Source: a virus
Virus record (IMG/VR): IMGVR_UViG_3300045411_000353
Span: 1 to 46,417 of that record
Reading direction: 5' to 3' (one strand)
Length of the DNA stretch: 46,417 bases
Below the pieces are notes generated by a model. That model worked only from the letters and a program-made list of their open reading frames with translations. It was not told the DNA's origin and ran no database searches. The position numbers and the translations under genes are program-made. Of this stretch, positions 23,254 to 29,769 are shown in pieces (positions within the stretch are counted from its first letter, which is position 1; the number at the start of each line of letters is the position of its first letter).

Positions 23254-23277
23254 GCAACCACCCCGCCACGGCCCCGC

Positions 23278-24387
23278 CTACTCGCAGCAACCACACGGTT
23301 CGCCCTCCGGCTCGAAGTCCTCCGCGGCCAGTTCCCGCGCCGAACCGTCCGCCGCCCCCCCAAAAGCGGGGGCGGCCAGGGCCACGGGATTATCGCCCCC
23401 CCCTGGGTCGCCCCCCGCCGCCCGCGCCGCCTTCCGAGCCTCCTGGCGGGCGATCCAGGCCCGCTCCGTGGCCCGCAAGCCATCCCAGTCCTCGGCCGCG
23501 GCCGCCTCCTCCGCTTCCCGCGCCGCCTGCTCGTCGAGGTCCAACAGTCCGTCCGCGGCCTCGTCAAACCCCGCGGCCAGCTCCCGCGGCCGGGCCTGCT
23601 CCGTGCCCCCCCGCAAGCGCGGCCGGTTGTCGGCCCCCCGACTCCCCGGCCCGCAGAAGTACTCCTTCGCCCGCGCCATCGTCAGCAGCGCATCGTGGTC
23701 CAGGTCCTCCACCTCCGCATAGTACAGCCCCAGGTCCCGCTGCATATGCCCGGACGTCTTCGCCGCATTCCACGCGGCCCGCTGCTTCTCGAACTCGACC
23801 CCGGCCACCACCCCCCCGCGGTAGGTCGTCGCCGCCACCCGCCACGGCCACAAGGCGCAGTACCGCCGCTTGCAGTTCTCGACCTGCGTCTTCTCCCCGC
23901 AGTTGCACCACTGGCAATGGGCCTTCACCGCGGCCAGCAACTTCCCCTTGCGCCACGCCCGCCACCGCGCCGTCCGAATCTTGATCCGAAGCGATGACGA
24001 AGTGTGCATCTGCTTCTTCCGCGACAACCGCACCTGCGCCCGCAACTTCGCAATGTACTCCGTGTCCGTCTCGGGACTGCCCCCCTTGCGCGCCCAGTCC
24101 GGCCGCGGCCCCTGATGCAGAATCGGCCCTTCCCCCGGCGCCGGCGCCCGAATGCCGGCCTTCTCGAAGAGCTCGTTGGCCAGGATCTGCGCCTCGTTGA
24201 CGGTCAGGTCCAGTAAGGGCCGCACATACTCCCCCTCCTTCCACGGCATCGTGCGGGGCGCCAGTTTCAGCCCCGACCCCGAGGGGTTCATGTCCGGCGT
24301 GGACCTGGCCCGAATCCGGATCTTCGGGCGATGCTGCGATTCGCCCCGGCTCACTTCCAGCAGAAACCGCGCGCCATTGGTATCCAT
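23278..24387 (-). CDS. Unknown early protein, 369 residues
   Basis: ATG at 24387, first gene after promoter P6 and thus probably the first leftward gene expressed. Basic middle region with a Cys/His cluster (HCQWCNCGEKTQVENCKRRY at about 158-177) that could bind zinc; before it SRKKQMHTSSSLRIKIRTAR. The C-terminal ~130 residues are Ala/Glu/Asp-rich helices ending EGEPCGCCE. Not recognised. Role unknown; its size and early position make it a target for function studies. Confidence 0.7.
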   Translation of the reverse strand: MDTNGARFLLEVSRGESQHRPKIRIRARSTPDMNPSGSGLKLAPRTMPWKEGEYVRPLLDLTVNEAQILANELFEKAGIRAPAPGEGPILHQGPRPDWARKGGSPETDTEYIAKLRAQVRLSRKKQMHTSSSLRIKIRTARWRAWRKGKLLAAVKAHCQWCNCGEKTQVENCKRRYCALWPWRVAATTYRGGVVAGVEFEKQRAAWNAAKTSGHMQRDLGLYYAEVEDLDHDALLTMARAKEYFCGPGSRGADNRPRLRGGTEQARPRELAAGFDEAADGLLDLDEQAAREAEEAAAAEDWDGLRATERAWIARQEARKAARAAGGDPGGGDNPVALAAPAFGGAADGSARELAAEDFEPEGEPCGCCE

Positions 24388-24425
24388 CCGCGACCCCCCA
24401 GTCCCACCACGGGACTCCCACCGAA

Positions 24426-24454
24426 AAGGTACCCCCCTATCCCCAACCTGTCAA
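24426..24454 (-). promoter_or_regulatory. Sigma-70-like promoter P6, first leftward promoter
   Basis: Read leftward: -35 TTGACA (24449-24454), 17-bp G-rich spacer, -10 TACCTT (24426-24431). About 35 bases before the first leftward ATG. It faces away from the rightward cluster, so it marks the left edge of the divergent control region. Confidence 0.65.
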
Positions 24455-25168
24455 GAGTACACACCAGACGCACACACGCAAAAGGGCAATGCTGCACAGG
24501 GATTAGTGGATCATTACATTATCATTGCCGGACCTGTGGGTGCTCCCCTAAGAAGCATAGAGCAAACCCGCATAGCTCTAGGCCGAGAACGCGATCAGGG
24601 CGGGCGAATCCGGTGCCCATGAGTAACTATGTCACCCCCCCCGCTTGTGGCCGCCCGTGCCCGCCCTGCCCGCTTGTGATTCCAGTTCTGGGCGCAGCTC
24701 TTTCGGCCACGCGCGCCGCGGCGTCTTGGTGATTCCCCTGCTGGCCGTGAGGCCCGAGACCTCGACTTGTGCGTCTTGCACCCCTCCAGCCTTGAAGCGA
24801 AAGGGGGGGAAGAAGAAAGAGATCTAAGATCTCTTACTTCGGGGGGGATAGCGTAGGAAGAAAAGCCGGAAGGGGTCCGGGGGAACCAATCTATCAGACT
24901 CACCACAACTCACACTCTGCGATTACTGGGCGCGGTCGCATGGTCTTCGGGGCCTGTCCCTGGATGCAACAAAAGTGTCGCGCGATTCCCACGGATATAC
25001 ACTTTTGCCATACGCTAGAGATGGCATAGATATTTCCGTCATGGCGCACGCCCTAGAGCGATGCGGCATAGCGTGTTTCCATCATACATTTGGCGTATGT
25101 TGGCATGTCAGTTGCATACTACAAAGGCATGACCGGCGAGGTTGCCGGATGACAGGGGAGAGAGGACG
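24455..25168. promoter_or_regulatory. Divergent intergenic control region
   Basis: 714 bases without a convincing gene, between leftward and rightward units. It holds: TAGAGC/GCTCTA inverted repeat (24558-24580); a perfect hairpin AAGAGATC-TAA-GATCTCTT (24817-24835); a 9-bp inverted repeat CAAAAGTGT/ACACTTTTG (24970-25007); and two imperfect ~30-bp direct repeats (25015-25042 and 25053-25086) sharing CTAGAG, ATG, GCATAG, TTCC and TCAT in order. Local AT content rises over 24,970-25,130. A rightward promoter is expected here; TTGCCA (25005-25010) with GATATT 18 bases on is the best but weak. Confidence 0.5.
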
Positions 25169-25432
25169 ATGAGACAAACCGAAGCCATGAAGATCAGTGC
25201 CGCCCTGGGCCACGACGGCCAGCGCTTCAAGGCTGCCGAAGGCGTGACCCTCGCGCACCTCTGCCGGGCCGCCACTGTCGAGCAGGACGGCGACTTCACC
25301 GCGTACCGCTTCGACGACGGAAGCTCCATCATCGCTGGCCCTGGCGGGTGGGACTTGGGGTTCGAGGGGTGCGACTGCTTTTGCTGGTCCGGGGTGGGGC
25401 ACGCGGACGATTGCCCGGAGCGCGCCGCATGA
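25169..25432 (+). CDS. First rightward gene, hypothetical, 87 residues
   Basis: ATG at 25169 after GAGAGAGG. Reads MRQTEAMKISAALGHDGQRF then a beta-rich section (DGDFTAYRFDDGSSIIAGPG) and CDCFCWSGVGHADDCPE, a C-terminal Cys/His cluster. Ends overlapping the next ATG. Not recognised; being first in the rightward unit it could be an early regulator. Confidence 0.6.
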   Translation: MRQTEAMKISAALGHDGQRFKAAEGVTLAHLCRAATVEQDGDFTAYRFDDGSSIIAGPGGWDLGFEGCDCFCWSGVGHADDCPERAA

Positions 25433-26385
25433 CCTCCCTCCTCACCATCCCGGGCGCGCGCCTCGCTCCTGACGGCGCCCTGGTGTTCCTGACGGGCAAG
25501 GGACGGGATCGCACCTCGAAGTATCACCCGCCCGTCAAGGGCTTGCGAGACTGGCAGTTGTGCGCCCTGGTTGACCTGCTGCGGGGGGATCTGGTGGAGA
25601 CTCAGGCCCGCGCCTATGCGGCCTTGAATTGGATCGCGGGCGCACCCCCGCGCAAGTCGGACGGGGTAGTAATCAGGTCCGTCTCGAGTCGAACCATGAC
25701 CCGCGTGCGGTCGCTGTGCATGGTAGAGGCCGGGCCCGGGGCGTATCGCGTGGGGCCGTGGATCGTCACGTTCCAAGCGCCTCGGCGTGTGCGTGTGCGT
25801 CCGGCTGAGGAGTATGTCTGCCCGCCCGTGCTCTACCGTCCGGCGGAGTATGGCGCGTCCGCGGTGTACGTCCAGGAGGCGCAGGCCGGGACGCTCGCGG
25901 CGCACGTTGACCCCGAGACTTGGGAGACGGGCGCGGATGAGGCCGTGGACTACCAGGACGGCGAGATCTCGGATTGGATGGATCGGGAGTGCGAGGATTG
26001 CCCGCGGGGCGAGCTGCAAACGCTGCCCGTGCCTCAAGGCGAGGAGATTCCACCCGCGGATGACACCCCGCCCCTAGCCGCGGCCGAAACGCGGCCCGCG
26101 TGGTTCCTGGTTGCCCAGAATCGGGCTTCCACCAAGGGGGACCGGGAGCGCAAAACGGTCGAAACAGGACTGCGGGCCATGACGTGGCTCATGGACCACG
26201 CGAGCAAGGGCGGGTATTTCGGCGGGGAGCTGCCCCGAGCCATGCGGGCATCCCTGCGGGCCATGCTCGCGATCGTAGCGGACCGCGGGGCGGATCGGGT
26301 GTACTATCTGGATGACTACTGTTTTACTGGCATTGACCGTGCCTGCGGTCGGGTCGAGGTGATCCGACTGCGGGACGCGGCATGA
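25429..26385 (+). CDS. Unknown rightward protein, 318 residues
   Basis: ATG at 25429 in an ATGA overlap. Starts MTSLLTIPGARLAPDGALVF; residues ~55-90 helical (QLCALVDLLRGDLVETQARA), residues ~155-200 acidic (DPETWETGADEAVDYQDGEI); a CEDCPRG knuckle follows. C-terminal block DRVYYLDDYCFTGIDRACG. Not recognised. Confidence 0.65.
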   Translation: MTSLLTIPGARLAPDGALVFLTGKGRDRTSKYHPPVKGLRDWQLCALVDLLRGDLVETQARAYAALNWIAGAPPRKSDGVVIRSVSSRTMTRVRSLCMVEAGPGAYRVGPWIVTFQAPRRVRVRPAEEYVCPPVLYRPAEYGASAVYVQEAQAGTLAAHVDPETWETGADEAVDYQDGEISDWMDRECEDCPRGELQTLPVPQGEEIPPADDTPPLAAAETRPAWFLVAQNRASTKGDRERKTVETGLRAMTWLMDHASKGGYFGGELPRAMRASLRAMLAIVADRGADRVYYLDDYCFTGIDRACGRVEVIRLRDAA

Positions 26386-26418
26386 CGGGGCACGGCACGC
26401 CCCGAAAGGAGAAGGACA

Positions 26419-26607
26419 ATGGAAACGTGGAAGCAGGCGGAGACGTGGCGAACGAGGGGCTTGATTGCGATGTACGCGGGCAAAGGGAAAGCCGCGGGCC
26501 TGGCCTTCGGGAACCGCCTGTTGGTCCTGGCAGGCCTCGCCCTCCCGGAGAGCGCAGGGGATGAGTACGCCGCGGCCCTGGTCGGCAAGGGGGAGGTGCG
26601 GCCATGA
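26419..26607 (+). CDS. Small protein, 62 residues
   Basis: ATG at 26419 after AAAGGAGAAGG. METWKQAETWRTRGLIAMYA then a hydrophobic helix (GLAFGNRLLVLAGLALP). The stop overlaps the next start. Function unknown. Confidence 0.55.
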   Translation: METWKQAETWRTRGLIAMYAGKGKAAGLAFGNRLLVLAGLALPESAGDEYAAALVGKGEVRP

Positions 26608-27164
26608 ACGGCACCATCAATCATGAAGAGATCGCCCGTGAGCTCGGGTCGGAATGGTCGGTGCTCAGGAAGGAAGATCAGCAGCCCGTGTTGATTCTGA
26701 CCGCGGAGCCGGCGGTTTACCTCTGGTTCCGAGTCGAAAGCCACGGGGCCAAGCCGGGGCGCTTGGCCATCCACGGCAACGTCTGGGACACTGGCGAGAA
26801 GATCAGTATCGACCGGGCCGCGGTGACTTCGATTTCCGTCGCGGCCGACGCCGCCCCGGCGCGGATCGCGGCGGAGATCAAGCGGCGCTTGCTGCCTTCG
26901 TATGTGCCTGCCCGGCGCGCCCAACTGGCGGAATCCGCCCGGCAGTCGCGCATCAAGAAGGCGGACGAAGCCCAGATCGCAACCTGGGCTAACCAGCACG
27001 GCCTGAGGGTGCATCAGCATTCACCAAACACGGCCTCCTGGTACAGCAACGACAAGGCCTATGGTGACGTTCAAATGTCCTGGGGAACCTGCGAACTGAA
27101 ACTCCGCAACCTCACGCCGGAGTTGACAGGGCGCATCCTGGAACTGGTGTGCGGGGCGAAGTAG
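26604..27164 (+). CDS. Hypothetical protein, 186 residues
   Basis: ATG at 26604. Residues 1-90 look like a compact alpha/beta fold (EEIARELGSEWSVLRKED, VYLWFRVESHG, AVTSISVAADAAPARIAAEI); residues ~95-125 are a basic helix; the last 60 contain WANQHGLRVHQHSPNTASWY. Not recognised. Possibly nucleic-acid binding. Confidence 0.6.
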   Translation: MNGTINHEEIARELGSEWSVLRKEDQQPVLILTAEPAVYLWFRVESHGAKPGRLAIHGNVWDTGEKISIDRAAVTSISVAADAAPARIAAEIKRRLLPSYVPARRAQLAESARQSRIKKADEAQIATWANQHGLRVHQHSPNTASWYSNDKAYGDVQMSWGTCELKLRNLTPELTGRILELVCGAK

Positions 27165-27179
27165 CACATTTGATCCCCG

Positions 27180-27222
27180 TCCGGCCCGAGCGGCACGCGC
27201 GGGTGCGACTCCCGCGGCCGGA
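27180..27222 (+). other. Minimal tRNA-like acceptor/T-arm hairpin
   Basis: In the 95-bp gap before the helix-turn-helix gene. A 7-bp outer stem (TCCGGCC 27180-27186 with GGCCGGA 27216-27222) joins directly to a 5-bp stem (GCGGG/CCCGC) with the 7-base loop TGCGACT, close to a T-loop. Only 12 bases replace the D and anticodon arms, so it is not a functional tRNA. It could be a tRNA mimic, an attachment-site remnant, or a regulatory hairpin. Confidence 0.4.
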
Positions 27223-27259
27223 TCCTGACCCCATGGAGGGGCAGAGAGGAGACTGAACC

Positions 27260-27514
27260 ATGAAACTCTACTGGAAAGCGGTGTACAAACTGATGGATGG
27301 TCGGCGGTGGTGGTGGCTGGCGGATGCCCTGGGCCTGAAACATCGGACCCTCGAAGGCTTGCGCCGCCGCGCCCCCTCGGCCAAGACACAGGAGGCCATC
27401 GCCAAGGCCCTGGGGGTGCCTCTGTCCACGGTGCTCCTGACCATGGAGGCCCTCGCCGTCGCGGCCATCACCAAGGAGGCCCCCGCCCCGGACCTCAACG
27501 ACCCGCGGAGGTGA
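27260..27514 (+). CDS. Small helix-turn-helix (XRE/Cro-like) protein
   Basis: 84 residues, ATG at 27260 after GAGGAGA. WWLADALGLKHRTLEGLRRR followed by KTQEAIAKALGVPLSTVLL gives the shape of an XRE-type helix-turn-helix. Possible repressor or Cro-like regulator of the divergent region; it is the only recognisable transcription-factor-like gene in the genome. Confidence 0.6.
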   Translation: MKLYWKAVYKLMDGRRWWWLADALGLKHRTLEGLRRRAPSAKTQEAIAKALGVPLSTVLLTMEALAVAAITKEAPAPDLNDPRR

Positions 27515-27517
27515 GCC

Positions 27518-28249
27518 ATGTACGGCTATCATTTCTGTACTGCGGATCGTCGGCTCGGTTTTGGTGACGGTCGGCCCATCGTCGTCGGGGAGACGTTGCG
27601 GCATGATGGCGAATTGATCCTGTGTCACCGCGGCCTGCACGCGTCGGAGCGCATCGTGGACGCACTCCAATACGCGCCGGGGCCTGTCCTGTGCCGGGTT
27701 CAACTCTCGGGCCAGATCGTCAAAGGCGACGACAAGGCCGTCGCACGAGCGCGCCGCGTGTTGTGGGTGCACGACGCGACCGCGGCGTTGCGGGTCTTTG
27801 CCAGGTTGCAGGCGGCAAAGGTGTTGCATCTCTGGAACGCTCCCGAAGTGGTGCGGGAATACCTGCGGACGGGAGACGACGGCTTGCGGGCCGCAGCCTG
27901 GGACGCAGCCAGGGACGCAGCCAGGGACGCAGCCAGGGACGCAGCCAGGGCCGCAGCCAGGGCCGCAGCCAGGGCCGCAGCCAGGGACGCAGCCAGGGCC
28001 GCAGCCTGGGACGCAGCCAGGGACGCAGCCAGGGACGCAGCCTGGGATGCAGCCTGGGCCGCAGCCTGGGACGCAGCCTGGGCCGCAGCCTGGGACGCAG
28101 CCAGGGACGCAGCCAGGGACGCAGCCAGGGCCGCAGCCAGGGCCGCAGCCAGGGCCGCAGCCGAACTCGACCTGCAACGCCTCGTGCGCCTGGATCGCGC
28201 CGGTCGCCTGAACCCCATCATCGAACTGCCGGAGGTGTCCAATGTGTGA
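27518..28249 (+). CDS. DUF7666-like protein with alanine tetrad repeats
   Basis: 243 residues, ATG at 27518 after GGAGGTGAG. Residues 1-~115 match the DUF7666-like domain common in phages (YGYHFCTADRRLGFGDG, LILCHRGLHASERIVDALQY, VLCRVQLSGQIVKGDDKAV). Residues ~127-214 are 22 tandem tetrads of type [WR][DA]AA, expected to form one long helix, followed by a short C-terminal segment LQRLVRLDRAGRLNPIIELP. Function of the family unknown. Confidence 0.65.
   Translation: MYGYHFCTADRRLGFGDGRPIVVGETLRHDGELILCHRGLHASERIVDALQYAPGPVLCRVQLSGQIVKGDDKAVARARRVLWVHDATAALRVFARLQAAKVLHLWNAPEVVREYLRTGDDGLRAAAWDAARDAARDAARDAARAAARAAARAAARDAARAAAWDAARDAARDAAWDAAWAAAWDAAWAAAWDAARDAARDAARAAARAAARAAAELDLQRLVRLDRAGRLNPIIELPEVSNV
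27897..28160 (+). repeat. 12-bp tandem repeat array (22 units) coding Ala tetrads
   Basis: Unit core GGGACGCAGCCA. Across the array variation is almost confined to two positions: T or A (Trp/Arg) and A or C (Asp/Ala); one extra silent change (GAT) occurs. This nucleotide-level uniformity points to recent expansion or gene conversion. Confidence 0.92.
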
Positions 28250-28811
28250 TCTCGTTCTCGGCTGGGACGGCGCGAACTGTGCGGGCTTTGCCCTGGCGAC
28301 GGTCTGCGCGGACCCCCGGATCTCACTCTCTGGCGTCGTCCGCGGAACCACGGACGCGCGCCGCCTGCGGAACCTCTGGGATGCGGTAAACAAGGTCCAA
28401 GCCGCGTGCGACGACCTGGTCGTGTGTGTCTTCGCGGAGCAGCCCTGGTTGCACGGCGAGTCTCCCGAATCCAAGCGCGCCTACGGGAAGCTGTGCCGCG
28501 TGACCGGCTGGATCGAGGCCGCCGCGGCCTTCTACTCGTACCCCGCCCGGCTGGTCCGTCCCGAGGTCTGGCGCGCGGCCATGATCGGCGGCCCCGCGAA
28601 CCGCAGCCGGGAGGACTGGAAGCGGATCGCTCTCGCCATGGTCCGCAGCCTCGACATGGCCCCGGTCACCCACGACGAGGCCGAGGCCTGCCTGATCGCG
28701 CTCTACGGGGCGAAAACGATCTGGTTGGAACGGGCAACCAACGTCAAGGCCGCGGCCCGGCGGGCGCGTCGCCTGGGGCCGCCGGCGCGGCCGGATTCGG
28801 GCCATTCCTGA
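28242..28811 (+). CDS. RuvC-like Holliday-junction resolvase
   Basis: 189 residues; overlaps the previous gene by eight bases. Resolves branched DNA before packaging or in recombination. RNase-H-fold acidic residues are in place: Asp9 in VLGWDGANCAGFAL, Glu66 in VCVFAEQPWL, and THDEAEACLIALYG with Asp145 and Glu148. The C-terminal tail (KAAARRARRLGPPARPDS) is basic. Last gene of the rightward unit; its 3' end overlaps the leftward holin-like gene by 68 bases. Confidence 0.75.
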   Translation: MCDLVLGWDGANCAGFALATVCADPRISLSGVVRGTTDARRLRNLWDAVNKVQAACDDLVVCVFAEQPWLHGESPESKRAYGKLCRVTGWIEAAAAFYSYPARLVRPEVWRAAMIGGPANRSREDWKRIALAMVRSLDMAPVTHDEAEACLIALYGAKTIWLERATNVKAAARRARRLGPPARPDSGHS

Positions 28812-29214
28812 GCACGTCGATCAACGCGTCCCGCGCCGCCTGACTGGCGACCGCGGCCACCTCCTCCTGATCGCTCGGCAACAGCAATTGCCCCCCGCTC
28901 GCGCCCAACAGGGCGAAGACGATCCAGGGCAAGACCTTCTTGGCGATTTCCACAAAAACCGGGTTGAGCTTGCCGGCCGCGGCCTCCGGTGGAGTCGCCG
29001 GCGGGGCGGCCAGGGTCTTCTGGATCGTCTCGACGGTGGCCCGCAAGCCCACGACGCGCTCCGCCATGCCGTTGACCCCGGACAGGATCGCATCGGTCTT
29101 GGCAGATATCGTGATCCGGAACGCTTCCAAGTCGCTCTCGGTGCGCCCGATCCGGTGGTCCATGCTCTCCATCAACCGTTCGCATTCGCGCGGCGTGATT
29201 ACGTCCGTTCCCAT
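28744..29214 (-). CDS. Single-span membrane protein, holin-like
   Basis: 156 residues from the ATG at 29214 after GGAGGGACC; a longer upstream frame overlaps the amidase-fold gene and is rejected. N-terminal coiled coil (CERLMESMDHRIGRTESDLE, residues 11-30, on to ~68), then one membrane helix at about 92-112 (KKVLPWIVFALLGASGGQLL), then a Pro/Ala-rich tail. This layout resembles XhlA-type or similar holin-associated proteins. Overlaps the amidase-fold gene by 16 bases, suggesting a lysis pair. Confidence 0.55.
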   Translation of the reverse strand: MGTDVITPRECERLMESMDHRIGRTESDLEAFRITISAKTDAILSGVNGMAERVVGLRATVETIQKTLAAPPATPPEAAAGKLNPVFVEIAKKVLPWIVFALLGASGGQLLLPSDQEEVAAVASQAARDALIDVLRNGPNPAAPAAPGDAPAGPRP

Positions 29215-29765
29215 GGTCCCTCCAGGTACAACTTCGGATGCCAGTAGATCCGCTGCAACACGTCCACCAACGTGGACAGCGCCGCCAGTTGAGCTTTCGT
29301 CGGCCGCGTCCGGCCCGTGGCCTTGCGCCCCAGGTTCGCAATGACGACGGTGGACCGGGCCGGGAAACTCCGCCCCTCGGCCGCGGTCCCTGACCCCCGC
29401 ACATCGGAGCCGGCGCGGGCCGGGTCCAGGAACTGCACGATCTCGCCGTCCTCGGCGATCGCAAAGTGCGGCGGACACGCGGGCGGCAACTCGGCATCGT
29501 GGGGCCACCAGCCCTCCCGCGCCGCCTGCGCCGCGTCCCGGGGCGGGTCAGCCACCCACACGCACCGGATCGCCGCAGGTCGGCCCCCCGCAGTGGCATA
29601 TGGCACGGTGGGCGGCGGGGCGTAGCGCAAGCGCAACCCCTTGAGGTCGGTCCACATCCCAGTCAACAAACACGAACACGGTTGCGGCTTGACCTGCTCC
29701 CGGTCGAAGCGATAGCCCGGCGGGCACTCCCGCGGCGCGGTCGGCGTGGTCTTGTCGTCACTCAT
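29199..29765 (-). CDS. Amidase_2-fold (PGRP-like) protein, probably without zinc ligands
   Basis: 188 residues, ATG at 29765 after AAGGAG. PPHFAIAEDGEIVQFLDPAR (98-117), STVVIANLGRK (138-148) and TKAQLAALSTLVDVLQRIY (156-174) line up with the three conserved blocks of N-acetylmuramoyl-alanine amidases. However, the first strand, which normally carries a His, reads RCVWVADPP, and the late Gly-His-Arg-Asp motif is absent. So it may bind but not cut peptidoglycan. N-terminal ~60 residues add a CSC-containing extension. Precedes the holin-like gene. Confidence 0.5.
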   Translation of the reverse strand: MSDDKTTPTAPRECPPGYRFDREQVKPQPCSCLLTGMWTDLKGLRLRYAPPPTVPYATAGGRPAAIRCVWVADPPRDAAQAAREGWWPHDAELPPACPPHFAIAEDGEIVQFLDPARAGSDVRGSGTAAEGRSFPARSTVVIANLGRKATGRTRPTKAQLAALSTLVDVLQRIYWHPKLYLEGPWERT

Positions 29766-29769
29766 GCCA

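Noticed and set aside
24817-24835. Intrinsic terminator at the AAGAGATC hairpin
   Set aside because: The stem is AT-moderate and no uninterrupted U-run follows on either strand; kept only as a palindrome.
24595-24906. 103-codon leftward frame in the divergent gap
   Set aside because: Ser/Arg-rich with no motif, spans the palindromic hairpin and has no ribosome binding site.
27180-27222. A true tRNA gene
   Set aside because: The D and anticodon arms are missing; only acceptor and T-arm-like stems exist.
27897-28160. CRISPR array or diversity-generating retroelement variable region
   Set aside because: There are no spacers between units, and no Cas gene or reverse transcriptase in the window. 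Changes are not limited to adenines.
27071-28474. Antisense frame encoding a PGCGPGC Cys/Pro/Gly repeat protein
   Set aside because: It is the mirror of the 12-bp Ala tetrad repeat. The sense gene has a recognised domain and ribosome binding site.
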